Assembly (NCBI GenBank): GCA_030418545.1
Contig: QAIB01000003.1
Span: 1-64,000, forward strand
Reading direction: 5' to 3'
Source of the DNA: Xenophilus aerolatus
Lineage (GTDB): Bacteria > Pseudomonadota > Gammaproteobacteria > Burkholderiales > Burkholderiaceae_C
Length of the DNA stretch: 64,000 bases
The position numbers and the translations under genes were made by a program. Of this stretch, positions 38,967 through 47,527 are shown piece after piece. The notes under the pieces were generated by a model. The model was given only the letters and a program-made list of their open reading frames with translations, made no database searches and was not told the DNA's origin. The first letter of the stretch is position 1. The number at the start of each line of letters is the position of its first letter.

Positions 38967-39020
38967 GCTATCGAATCGATAGCTGGGCGCGCAGCTGCCA
39001 CGAGCGCTGTAGCCGCTTCG
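38967..39020 (+). repeat. Dispersed GCTAT/ATAGC repeat, copy 6
   Basis: Palindrome gctatcgaatcgatagc (38967-38983) then tgggcgcgcagctgccacga-gcgctgtagcc. It lies in the 289-bp gap between the lipoprotein gene and the AraC gene, where no gene was seen. Confidence 0.7.
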
Positions 39021-39071
39021 CGATCGATGCAATTGGTTTCAACAACACCGGCCGGCGCTGCGCGACGCACG

Positions 39072-39983
39072 TCATCCGCTGGCCGCGGCCTGGCGTGCGT
39101 AGCGCCCCGGCGGCATGCCGACATGCCGCGTGAAGGCGACGCCGAAGGTGCTCACCGAGCTGTAGCCCACGCGTTCGGCCACGTCGGCGATCGCCAGTTC
39201 GCGCTGTCCGAGGAGCTGGCGCGCGAGCGCCATGCGCCAGGCGAGCAGGTAGGCCATCGGCGCCATGCCCACCGCCTGGCTGAAGCGCTCGAAGAAGGCG
39301 GAGCGCGACATCGCCGTCTCGCGCGCGAGCGCGGCGATGGTCCACGCCTGCGCGGGCTGCGCATGCATGGCACGCAGCGCCACGGCCAGGCGTGCATCGC
39401 CCAGGCCGCGCACCAGGCCGGGCGAGGCGGCGGTGCCGGCGGCCGAGCGCAGCGCCTCGATCAGCAGCACCTCCAGCAGGCGGGCCATCACGATCTCGCG
39501 CGCGGGGCGGTCGGCGCGCGACTCGTCGCCCACCAGTTGCATCAGCGTCGCCAGGCGCGGATCGCCGCGCACATGCAGCCAGCGCGGCAGCAGCGGCACC
39601 AGCAGGGCCGCATCGGCCGAACCGAAGACGCAATGGCCCACGAGCATGCGCACGTCCACCTCGCCCGCCGGGTCGCCGACCCGCGCGCCGCCGGGCATCG
39701 GTGCGATCGGCGTGTCGACGGCCTCGCCCTCGCGCGGCGGGTCGCGGTCGAGGCTGGAAGTGGCGAAGGCCCGCGCCGCCGGGATCAGTGCGAAGTCGCC
39801 GGCATTCAGCACGAGCGTCTGGCCTTCGACCGTCAGCTGGCAGGCTCCCTCCAGCACGGCGAAGTAGAAGGGCCGGGCCAGCTCGCTGCGGCGCACGGCC
39901 CAGGGCGCGGACGCGACCACGAGTTTGGAGAAGGGCGTGCGTGGCTGCAGCAGCGACACCACCTCGGCCAGCGGATCGACCAT
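39072..39983 (-). CDS. AraC family transcriptional regulator with cupin domain
   Basis: A 303-residue regulator. The N-terminal cupin sensor spans about 15-190 (ARPFYFAVLEGACQLTVEGQ). The C-terminal AraC domain holds two helix-turn-helix units (WTIAALARETAMSRSAFFER, ADVAERVGYSSVSTFGVAFT). It is divergent from an SDR gene with 97 bp between; regulators of this type commonly control an adjacent oxidoreductase, so the SDR is the likely target. Ligand unknown. Confidence 0.92.
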   Translation of the reverse strand: MVDPLAEVVSLLQPRTPFSKLVVASAPWAVRRSELARPFYFAVLEGACQLTVEGQTLVLNAGDFALIPAARAFATSSLDRDPPREGEAVDTPIAPMPGGARVGDPAGEVDVRMLVGHCVFGSADAALLVPLLPRWLHVRGDPRLATLMQLVGDESRADRPAREIVMARLLEVLLIEALRSAAGTAASPGLVRGLGDARLAVALRAMHAQPAQAWTIAALARETAMSRSAFFERFSQAVGMAPMAYLLAWRMALARQLLGQRELAIADVAERVGYSSVSTFGVAFTRHVGMPPGRYARQAAASG

Positions 39984-40080
39984 GGACGGATTCGACAAAA
40001 CAATGGACTCGCAAGCGTAGCAAGTCCGGCCGGCGGCGCCTAACCTGGGGGCACTCACACACGACCACGGAGTGCACCGC

Positions 40081-40860
40081 ATGTCTTCCCTACCGACCTC
40101 TTCTCCTGCCGTTTCCTCTTCCACCGTGCTCATCACGGGCTGCTCCTCGGGCTTCGGCCTGGCGATCGCGCAGTTGTTCCTCGACCGTGGCTGGCACGTC
40201 GTCGCGACGATGCGCACGCCGCGCGCCGATGTGCTGCCTGCCTCGCCGCGGCTGCGCGTGCTGGCGCTGGACGTCACCGATGCCGGGAGCATCCGACGCT
40301 GCATCGAGGCCGCGGGGCCGATCGATGCGCTGGTCAACAACGCCGGCATCGGCCTGATGGCGCCTCTGGAGGGCGTGGCGCCCGAGACCGTGCGCGGCAT
40401 CTTCGAGACCAACACGCTCGGCACCATCGCGATGACGCAAGCCGTGCTGCCGCAGATGCGCGAGCGGCGCGCGGGCGTGGTGGTGAACGTGACCTCGGCC
40501 GTGACGCTCGCGCCGCTTCCCCTGCTGTCGGTCTACACGGGCAGCAAGGCGGCGGTCAACGCGTTCACCGAGTCGCTGGCGCTGGAACTCGCGCCCTTCG
40601 ATGTGCGCGCGCGCCTGGTGCTGCCCGGCCGCGCGCCCGGCACGCGCTTCGGCGCGAACGCGGCCTCGCGCATGCAGGACGGCGTGCCCGCGCCGTACGT
40701 CGATTTCCGCGAGCGCGTGTTCGCGGCGGCGCGCGACACGGCGGCGGCGATCACGCGTTCGGAGGACGTGGCCGAGGCGGTGTGGCGTGCCGTGACCGAC
40801 GCCGCGGCGCCGATGCGCCTGCCGGCCGGCGCGGATGCCGTGGCGCTGGCGGGCGCCTGA
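40081..40860 (+). CDS. Short-chain dehydrogenase/reductase
   Basis: A 259-residue NAD(P)-dependent oxidoreductase. The cofactor motif TGCSSGFGLAIA is at about 19, NNAGIG near 89, and the catalytic Ser (NVTSAV) with YTGSK (Tyr and Lys, about 154-158) completes the active site. The ATG at 40081 was taken; the in-frame ATG at 40072 would add three residues. Divergent from the AraC gene. Substrate unknown. Confidence 0.92.
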   Translation: MSSLPTSSPAVSSSTVLITGCSSGFGLAIAQLFLDRGWHVVATMRTPRADVLPASPRLRVLALDVTDAGSIRRCIEAAGPIDALVNNAGIGLMAPLEGVAPETVRGIFETNTLGTIAMTQAVLPQMRERRAGVVVNVTSAVTLAPLPLLSVYTGSKAAVNAFTESLALELAPFDVRARLVLPGRAPGTRFGANAASRMQDGVPAPYVDFRERVFAAARDTAAAITRSEDVAEAVWRAVTDAAAPMRLPAGADAVALAGA

Positions 40861-40884
40861 GGAAGGGCACCCGCCGCGTAGCCG

Positions 40885-41787
40885 TCAGCCCGCGTTGCTG
40901 ATGCCGCTGGCGACGTGCCCGGCCGGCACGTGCCGCGCGGCCGAGCGCACGTGGCCCGTCTGGTCGTCGAAGAAGAAGTCGGGTTCGAACTCGCGCAGGA
41001 AGCCGCCCTTGTCGAGGCCGGCGAGGAACATCGCCTCGTCGACGCGGATGTTCCAGCTCATGAGCGTCTGGATCGCGCGGCGGTGCGCCGGCGCGCCGCG
41101 CGCGGTGACCAGGGCCGTGCGGATGCGCATGCCGGTGCTGGCGGCCGCCTGCTGCAGGCGGTGCAGCGCGACGAGGAAGGGCGCCAGCGGCCCGGCGCCC
41201 AGCGGCACCGCGGCCTTGTCGGCCTCGTGCGCCTGGAAGGCGGCCAGGCCCTGGGCTTGGTAGACGCGCTCGGCCTCGTCGGAGAACAGCACCGCGTCGC
41301 CGTCGAAGGCGATGCGCACTTCGTCCGGGTGCAGGCTGCTGGCCAGGGCCGCCTCGACGTTGACGTGTGCCGCCGCGAAGCCCGCGCGCAGAGCCTCGCG
41401 CACGTCCTCGGCGTTGGCGGAGAGGAACAGGTCGGCGTTGAGCGGCGTGAGGTAGCGAAAGGGCGAGCGCCCCTGCGTGAACACGCCGCGTTGGATCTGC
41501 AGCTCGGCCGCCGCGCCCGAGTTGAAGATGCGCATGCCCGAGGCCGGGTCGTTGCGCGACAGGATCACCACCTCCACCCGCTGCACGCCATCGTCGTTGA
41601 AGCGCAGCAGCTTGCGCACCAGCGAGTAAGCGATGCCCGGCGACGCGGGCACGTCGAGCCGCTCGAGCTGCAGGCGCATGTAGGCATCGGGGTCGCCGTG
41701 CTCGAAGAGGCGGTTCTCCTCCTCGAGGTTGAACAGGGCGCGCGAGGAGATCGCGACCACGAGCTTGTCGTCCAGGGTGACGGGCAT
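40885..41787 (-). CDS. Cytosolic 5'-nucleotidase family protein
   Basis: A 300-residue protein of the 5'-nucleotidase family related to animal NT5C1. Features: VAISSRALFNLEEENRLFEH at the N-terminus, VILSRNDPASGMRIFNS near 80, AFDGDAVLFSDEAERV with paired Asp residues near 160, and FFFDDQTGHVRSA near the end. It probably dephosphorylates purine monophosphates in the cytoplasm. Convergent with the SDR gene and divergent from the gene at 41980. Confidence 0.9.
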   Translation of the reverse strand: MPVTLDDKLVVAISSRALFNLEEENRLFEHGDPDAYMRLQLERLDVPASPGIAYSLVRKLLRFNDDGVQRVEVVILSRNDPASGMRIFNSGAAAELQIQRGVFTQGRSPFRYLTPLNADLFLSANAEDVREALRAGFAAAHVNVEAALASSLHPDEVRIAFDGDAVLFSDEAERVYQAQGLAAFQAHEADKAAVPLGAGPLAPFLVALHRLQQAAASTGMRIRTALVTARGAPAHRRAIQTLMSWNIRVDEAMFLAGLDKGGFLREFEPDFFFDDQTGHVRSAARHVPAGHVASGISNAG

Positions 41788-41979
41788 GGCGGGCGTTGGA
41801 ACGTGAAGGGGCCGGCTGCGATTGTCGTGCGTGGCGGGAGCCCGGGGGCGCCCGGGCGCGCAGTCCGGCCCAGGCGCATGAGTGACAGCCCGGCTACCGG
41901 GGATGCGTCACCATGGCATCCCGCGTGGCGCGCCGGACAAGCGCGTTGCGCGACTTCACGTTTCAACGCCGCGATCCGC

Positions 41980-42927
41980 ATGACCTCTCCCTTCACCTCG
42001 ACACCGATGCTCTGCGGCGCTTTGCGCCAGCCGCGCCAGATGCTGGCCGACCAGAAGTACGACGGCCACAAGTCCATCCACGACGACGCCATGGCCGAGG
42101 GCCTGGGCCTGCGTGCCGGCCCCATCGAAGGGCCGACGCACTTCAGCCAGTTCGACCCTCTGCTGTTCCAGCTCTTCGGCAATGCCTGGTTCGAGACCGG
42201 CTGCATCAGCGCCCACTACCAGACCATGGTGGTCGAAGGCGAGTCGGTGCGCGCCTTCGTCGAGATGCCCGCGCCCGGCGCGACCTTCGTGCGCATCCAC
42301 GCCGAGAAGGCCGACGGCACGCCGGTGCTGATCGGATCCGCCTCCGTCGGCGAGCCCACGCAGCCGCACGAACTGGAGCAGCGCATGGCCAAGCTGCGCC
42401 CGCCCACGGGGCTGGTGATCAACCGCGACCTGAAGGTGGGCCAGCGCGGTGCGGTGCCCGAGACGATCCGCATGGGCTTCGACCAGCACATGGGCGACCA
42501 CTACCCCTTCACGCTCGACGACAAGCTCGCCCCGATCACCGAGCCCTGCGCCTGGTACACGGCCGAGGGCGGTGCGGCCTCGCCCTGGGGCCGGCCGATC
42601 ATCCCGACCGAGATGATCAGCGTGCTGCTGGGCTCGACCATTGCCGATGCGCAGCTGGGGGGCCGCAAGCCCGCCGTCGGCCTGTTCGCGGGGCAGCAGA
42701 TCCGCCGCATCGCCGGGCCGCTCTTCGTCGACCAGGACTACGACCTGGAGCGCGAGATCGTCGCGCTGAGCGAGAGCGCGCGCACCGAGTCGGTGTGGGT
42801 GCGCACGAAGGTCTACGAAGCCGGCACGCGCAAGCTGGCGGCCGAGATGATCCTCAACGGCGCCACGATGAAGGCCTCGTACCCGCACTACGAGGCCGAG
42901 GCGCGCGAACTGGGCCTTTCGGCCTGA
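41980..42927 (+). CDS. Uncharacterised protein, possible hotdog-fold CoA enzyme
   Basis: A 315-residue soluble protein with no family firmly recognised. GPIEGPTHFSQFDPLLFQLF and ISAHYQTMVVEGESVRAFVE recall MaoC/hotdog dehydratases with two similar halves. It ends 17 bp before an enoyl-CoA hydratase start on the same strand, which supports a role in acyl-CoA metabolism (inference). The ATG at 41980 (MTSPFTS) is the last in-frame start before the conserved region. Confidence 0.6.
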   Translation: MTSPFTSTPMLCGALRQPRQMLADQKYDGHKSIHDDAMAEGLGLRAGPIEGPTHFSQFDPLLFQLFGNAWFETGCISAHYQTMVVEGESVRAFVEMPAPGATFVRIHAEKADGTPVLIGSASVGEPTQPHELEQRMAKLRPPTGLVINRDLKVGQRGAVPETIRMGFDQHMGDHYPFTLDDKLAPITEPCAWYTAEGGAASPWGRPIIPTEMISVLLGSTIADAQLGGRKPAVGLFAGQQIRRIAGPLFVDQDYDLEREIVALSESARTESVWVRTKVYEAGTRKLAAEMILNGATMKASYPHYEAEARELGLSA

Positions 42928-42944
42928 GCATGGAAGCCTTCTTC

Positions 42945-43778
42945 ATGAACGACAGCACCTCCCTCGACACCGGCACGCCGGACCTGCTCGCCACGCTCGA
43001 TGCGGGCGTGCTCACCCTCACGTTGAACCGTCCCGATGCGCGCAACGCCATGTCGCGCGCCATGAACCAGGCGCTGGCGCAGCAGCTCGCGGCGGCCGAA
43101 CTCGACCCGGCCGTGAAGTGCATCGTGCTCACCGGCGCAGGCAAGGGCTTCTGTGCCGGTGGCGACGTCAAGGGCATGGCGGCGGCCGGTGACGGCACGG
43201 TGGGCGCGCTCACCATCGACGAGGCGATCCACCTGCAGCGCGTGAACCAGCGCGCCACCGCAGGCAAGCTGTTCAAGATGCCCAAGCCCACGATCGCTGC
43301 GCTGCCCGGCCCGGCGGCGGGTGCCGGCTTGGCGCTCGCGCTGGCCTGCGACCTGCGCATCATGGCGAGCACGGCGATCCTCACCACCGCTTTCGCGCGC
43401 GTCGGTTTCTCGGGCGACTACGGCGGCACGTACTTCCTGACCCAGCTCGTCGGTGCCGCCAAGGCGCGCGAGCTGTACCTGCTGTCGGAGCGCGTGAGCG
43501 CCGACGAGGCGCTGCGCCTGGGCCTGGCGAACTGGGTCTGCGCACCCGAGGAACTGGCCGAGCGCACGCGCGAGATCGCCCGCCGTCTCGCGGCCGGCCC
43601 CACGGTGGCCTACCGCTACATGAAGGAAAACCTGAATCGCGCGCTCGCGGGCGGCGACATCGACGACTGCCTGGACCTCGAGGCCACGCACCACATCCAC
43701 TGCGGTCAGACGGAGGACCACCGCGAGGCCGCGCAGGCCTTCGTCGAGAAGCGCGAGCCGGTGTTCAAGGGCCGGTAG
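42945..43778 (+). CDS. Enoyl-CoA hydratase/isomerase
   Basis: A 277-residue crotonase-family protein. LTLNRPDARNAMSRAMNQAL (about 30-50), the oxyanion-hole stretch GKGFCAGGDVKGM (about 66) and AGAGLALALACDLRIM with a Gly-rich turn near 127 are present. The family hydrates enoyl-CoA or isomerises double bonds. The ATG at 42945 was chosen because GGAAG lies 8 bases before it; an ATG at 42930 is in frame but lacks a ribosome site. Probably co-transcribed with the upstream gene. Confidence 0.92.
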   Translation: MNDSTSLDTGTPDLLATLDAGVLTLTLNRPDARNAMSRAMNQALAQQLAAAELDPAVKCIVLTGAGKGFCAGGDVKGMAAAGDGTVGALTIDEAIHLQRVNQRATAGKLFKMPKPTIAALPGPAAGAGLALALACDLRIMASTAILTTAFARVGFSGDYGGTYFLTQLVGAAKARELYLLSERVSADEALRLGLANWVCAPEELAERTREIARRLAAGPTVAYRYMKENLNRALAGGDIDDCLDLEATHHIHCGQTEDHREAAQAFVEKREPVFKGR

Positions 43779-43811
43779 TCGGCCTCGATCCGGTCTGGGC
43801 CTGGAGCACCC

Positions 43812-44696
43812 TCAGGCGCTCGCCGTCACCTGTTGCAGTGCGTCCATCGCGTGCTGCGGCAGTTCGAGCCGGCCCGCGGCCAGGTTCTCCCGCAGGTGCG
43901 CCACCGACGAGGTGCCCGGAATCAGCAGGATGTTGGGGGAGCGGCGCAGCAGCCAGGCCAGGGCCACCTGCATCGGCGTGGCGTCCAGTTCGCGTGCCAC
44001 GTTCGACAGGGCGGCCGATTGCAGCGGCGAAAAGCCCCCCAGCGGAAAGAAGGGGACGTAGGGCACGCCGTCCTTCGCCAAGGCGTCGATCAGGGCGTCG
44101 TCGTTCCGGTGCACGAGGTTGTACTGGTTCTGCACGCAGGCGATACGGCAGATGCGCCGGGCGTCCGCGACCTGGCGCGCCGTGACGTTGCTCAGGCCGA
44201 TGTGGCGGATCAGGCCCTGCCGCTGCAGTTCCGCGAGCGTCGACAGCGCTTCGTCGAGCGAGCCCTCGGCGGGGCCGTGCACGTCGAACATCGCCCGCAG
44301 GTTGACCACCTCGAGCCGCTCCAGGCCGAGGTTGCGCAGGTTGTCGTGAACCGCCTGGCGCAGCTGCTGCGCCGAAAAGGCCGGGTTCCAGGACGCGTCC
44401 GCGCCGCGCACCGCGCCCACCTTTGTCACGATCACCAGGTCGTCGGCATAGGGGTGCAGCGCTTCGCGGATCAACTGGTTCGTGACGTGCGGGCCGTAGA
44501 AGTCGCTGGTGTCGATGTGGTTCACGCCGGCCTCGACAGCGGCCCGTAGCACCGCCAGCGCGGCCTGCCGGTCGCGCGGCGGCCCGAAGACGCCCGGGCC
44601 GGCCAGCTGCATGGCGCCATAGCCCAGGCGGCGCACGGGGCGCTCGCCCAGCACGGAGGGGGTGTCGGCGGTGGATTCGGTGCTGGTGCTCGTCAT
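43812..44696 (-). CDS. Aldo/keto reductase, YdbC-like
   Basis: A 294-residue NADPH-dependent reductase of the AKR superfamily. Asp and Tyr of the active site are in NHIDTSDFYGPHVTNQLIRE, and Lys in VIVTKVG. The usual catalytic His position reads VVNLRAMF instead of the common xxLHxx motif; YdbC-type members share VNLR. The C-terminal NILLIPGTSSVAHLRENL binds the cofactor phosphate. Divergent from a LysR gene, its probable regulator. Confidence 0.9.
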   Translation of the reverse strand: MTSTSTESTADTPSVLGERPVRRLGYGAMQLAGPGVFGPPRDRQAALAVLRAAVEAGVNHIDTSDFYGPHVTNQLIREALHPYADDLVIVTKVGAVRGADASWNPAFSAQQLRQAVHDNLRNLGLERLEVVNLRAMFDVHGPAEGSLDEALSTLAELQRQGLIRHIGLSNVTARQVADARRICRIACVQNQYNLVHRNDDALIDALAKDGVPYVPFFPLGGFSPLQSAALSNVARELDATPMQVALAWLLRRSPNILLIPGTSSVAHLRENLAAGRLELPQHAMDALQQVTASA

Positions 44697-44794
44697 GTGA
44701 ACGCTCCTTCTGGATGGATGAGGGGCAGTCTAGGGAGCGGCCTTATGCCTGATAAGCCGGCACAGTGCGCACGGGTTGTGCAGAATTCAGAACA

Positions 44795-45715
44795 ATGAAG
44801 TGCGACCTCGGCGACCTGAATGCTTTCCTGGCGGTGGCGCGCACCCGTGGGTTTCGGGAAGGCGCCCGGCTCGGCGGGGGCAGTGCTTCGGCCTTGAGCC
44901 AGGCGGTGCGCAGGCTCGAAGCCCAACTGGGCGTGCGCCTGCTCCACCGCACGACCCGCAGCGTGGTGCCAACCGAGGCCGGGCAGCGCCTGCTGGAGCG
45001 CCTGGGCCCGGCCATCGGCGAGGTGGAGGCCGCGCTGGACGTCGTCAACGGCTTTCGCGACACACCCGCCGGCACCCTGCGCCTGAATGTGCCGATGAGC
45101 GCGTCGCGCCTCGTGCTGCCGGCGCTGGTGCCCGACTTCCTGGCGGCCTTTCCCGACATCCAGCTCGACGTCATCGCCGAGGACGGCTTCGTGGACCTCG
45201 TGGCCAGCGGCTGCGATGCGGGCATCCGCTACGACGAGCGGCTGGAGCAGGACATGGTGGCCGTGCCCATCGGCCCGCGCACGCAGCGCTTCGCGGCGGC
45301 CGCTTCGCCCGCCTACCTGGACCGCCACGGCCGCCCGGAGCATCCGAGCGAGCTGCTGCACCATGCCTGCCTGCGTGGCCGCTTCGCGAGCGGCACGGTG
45401 CCGCCGTGGGACTTCGTTCGGGATGGCGAATCGGTGCGGGTGGACCCGGCGGCCCGCATGGTGGTGCGGCTCGGCGCCGCGGCCGACCTGGCGGTCGATG
45501 CCGCCATCGCGGGGGCGGGCGTGGTCTACCTATTCGAGGACTGGCTGCGGCCCCATCTGGACCGCGGCGTGCTGGAGCCGGTGCTGCCGCAGTGGTGGCC
45601 CAGCTTTCCGGGGCCCTTCCTCTACTACCCCGGCCGCAAGCTCCTGCCGGCGCCGCTGCGGGCCTTTGTCGACTTCATCCGCACGCGAGGCGAAGCGGCC
45701 CCTTCCGGCGCATGA
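44795..45715 (+). CDS. LysR family transcriptional regulator
   Basis: A 306-residue regulator. The helix-turn-helix covers about 5-62 (DLNAFLAVARTRGFREGARL, SASALSQAVRRLEAQLG, VRLLHRTTRS). The effector domain follows, with SGCDAGIRYDERLEQDMVAV typical of the subgroup that controls divergent oxidoreductases. It is divergent from the aldo/keto reductase gene across 98 bp, and that gene is the likely target. Convergent with gspF. Ligand unknown. Confidence 0.92.
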   Translation: MKCDLGDLNAFLAVARTRGFREGARLGGGSASALSQAVRRLEAQLGVRLLHRTTRSVVPTEAGQRLLERLGPAIGEVEAALDVVNGFRDTPAGTLRLNVPMSASRLVLPALVPDFLAAFPDIQLDVIAEDGFVDLVASGCDAGIRYDERLEQDMVAVPIGPRTQRFAAAASPAYLDRHGRPEHPSELLHHACLRGRFASGTVPPWDFVRDGESVRVDPAARMVVRLGAAADLAVDAAIAGAGVVYLFEDWLRPHLDRGVLEPVLPQWWPSFPGPFLYYPGRKLLPAPLRAFVDFIRTRGEAAPSGA

Positions 45716-45739
45716 GCGCGCCGGCTGCGCCGCTGGCGC

Positions 45740-46975
45740 CTACTTCACGAACTGGTTGAGCTGGATGATCGGCAGCAGCACCGCCAGCACGATCATCATC
45801 ACGATGCCGCCCATGGCGACGATGAGCAGCGGTTCCAGGATGGTGGCCAGGTGCATGGCGCGGCGCTGCACTACGGCGCCGAGCTGCTGCGAGGCGCGCT
45901 GCAGCATCGCCGGCAGCTGGCCGGTCTGTTCGCCCAGGCGCGCGAACAACGAGACGATGCCGGGGAAGCGCTTCTTCTGCGCCAGGGCCGAGGCCAGCGG
46001 CGCACCCTCGCGCACCAGCACCAGCGCGTCGAGCGCGTCGGCGCGCATCGCACGGTTGCCCAGCGTCTCGGCCGCGGCCTGCAGGGCGCGCAGGATGGGC
46101 ACGCCAGCGGCGGCGAGCATCGCCAGCGTGCCGGCGAAGCGCGCGGCGTTGTAGCCGCGCGAGAGCCGGCCCACCAGCGGCAGGCGCAGCCAGGCGGCGT
46201 CGAAGGCTTCGCGCCAGGCCGGGCGCGCGAGCGCGGCGCGGCCCAGGACGAAGAGCGCCACGACGCCGCCGAGCAGCAGCCAGCCGTGGTTGCGGATGAA
46301 GGCGCTCAGGCCCAGCATGATCTGCGTCAGGATCGGCAGCGCCCGCTTGGTGCCGGCGAACACATTGGCCACCTGCGGCACCACGTAGCTCACGAGGAAG
46401 ATCACGATGACGATCGCGATCACCGTGACGATGGCCGGGTACAGCGTGGCACCGACCAGCTTCTGCTGCAGCGCCTGGCGCTGCTCCAGGTCGTCGGCCA
46501 GGCGGTCGAGCACCAGGCCGAGGTTGCCGCTGTGCTCGCCGGCACCGATCACGGCGGTGTAGATGGGCGAGAACTCGCGCGGGTGCTGGCTCAGCGCGCG
46601 TGCGAAGGTCGAGCCGCCGTTGACTTCGGAGCGCAGGCCGGCCACCAGCTCGCGCTGGGCGGCGTTCTCGGACTCCTCGGTCAGCGCGGTGAGCGCGCGC
46701 TCGAGCGGCAGGCCCGAGGACACCAGGCCTGCGAGCTGGCGCGTCCACACCGCCAGGCCCGTGGCATTGAACACGCGGCGCCGGCCCAGTGCGCCCCAGC
46801 CGCTGCCGCCGCCGGCCCCCCCCGCGCCCTCGGACTGGCCGACCGGGCTGACCGACAGCGGGATCAGCGCCTGCGCGCGCAGCAGGCCGCGCGCGCTGCG
46901 TGCGGTGTCGGCTTCGAGCACGCCCTTGCGGGGGCGGCCTTCCTGGTCGATGGCTTCAAAGGAATAGGCGGGCAT
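45740..46975 (-). CDS. Type II secretion inner-membrane protein GspF
   Basis: A 411-residue platform protein of the type II secretion system with two repeated cytoplasmic helical domains and three membrane segments (ATLYPAIVTVIAIVIVIFLV, GWLLLGGVVALFVLG, LLIVAMGGIVMMIVLAVLLP). It starts MPAYSFEAIDQEGRPRKGVL, a standard GspF start. It connects the GspE ATPase with the pseudopilus base. It is the last gene of the gsp operon, with one unknown gene between it and gspE. Convergent with the LysR gene. Confidence 0.95.
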   Translation of the reverse strand: MPAYSFEAIDQEGRPRKGVLEADTARSARGLLRAQALIPLSVSPVGQSEGAGGAGGGSGWGALGRRRVFNATGLAVWTRQLAGLVSSGLPLERALTALTEESENAAQRELVAGLRSEVNGGSTFARALSQHPREFSPIYTAVIGAGEHSGNLGLVLDRLADDLEQRQALQQKLVGATLYPAIVTVIAIVIVIFLVSYVVPQVANVFAGTKRALPILTQIMLGLSAFIRNHGWLLLGGVVALFVLGRAALARPAWREAFDAAWLRLPLVGRLSRGYNAARFAGTLAMLAAAGVPILRALQAAAETLGNRAMRADALDALVLVREGAPLASALAQKKRFPGIVSLFARLGEQTGQLPAMLQRASQQLGAVVQRRAMHLATILEPLLIVAMGGIVMMIVLAVLLPIIQLNQFVK

Positions 46976-47069
46976 GGCGGCAGGCGTCGGAGGGCGCGTC
47001 GGCGCATTGTCGGGCGTTCGTGTGGCGGCGCCGCGCGGCGCGAGGGCGAAGGGCGCGGGCGGGCACGGG

Positions 47070-47498
47070 TCAGCGCCGCAGGATGCCCGAGATCTCGACC
47101 GGCTCGCGGTCGAATGCCCCCGTGGCCTTGGCGCGCAGCGAGGCATGCTCCAGCGCCAGGCTGGTGAGCAGGCGGCCCTGGTAGCGGCCGTTCAGGCGCG
47201 GGTCCTGGCAGGCGCTGAGGTCGAGCCGCAGCTCGGCGTGCGCCGTGGTGCGGAAGTCGGCGGCGGTGCCGGCGATGGTGCAGCGCACGGCCGGCAACTG
47301 GCCCGACACGCCGCCGTCGGCGGCGATCTGCAGCCGTGCCGGCGAGCTGGCATGCCGCGTCACCTGGAAGCCGCCCTTGTCGAGCGAGGAGAAGAGCAGC
47401 GTGCCCTGCCAGGCGCCGTGGTAGTCGGCATAGCCCTGGGCATGGACGCCGGCGGCCAGGCAGCCGGCCGTCGCCAGGGCAAGGAGGGTGCGCGGCAT
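47070..47498 (-). CDS. Unknown secreted protein within the gsp operon
   Basis: A 142-residue protein with a signal peptide (PRTLLALATAGCLAAGVHAQ). The mature domain is beta-rich (YHGAWQGTLLFSSLDKGGFQ, then PAVRCTIAGTAADFRTTAHA) with one cysteine pair (about 73 and 97), suggesting a small beta-barrel in the periplasm. No family recognised. Its position between gspE and gspF, 29 bp from gspE, suggests a type II secretion accessory or substrate (inference). Confidence 0.7.
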   Translation of the reverse strand: MPRTLLALATAGCLAAGVHAQGYADYHGAWQGTLLFSSLDKGGFQVTRHASSPARLQIAADGGVSGQLPAVRCTIAGTAADFRTTAHAELRLDLSACQDPRLNGRYQGRLLTSLALEHASLRAKATGAFDREPVEISGILRR

Positions 47499-47527
47499 GT
47501 CGCGAGGGTTGCCGGCGCGGCGACGGC

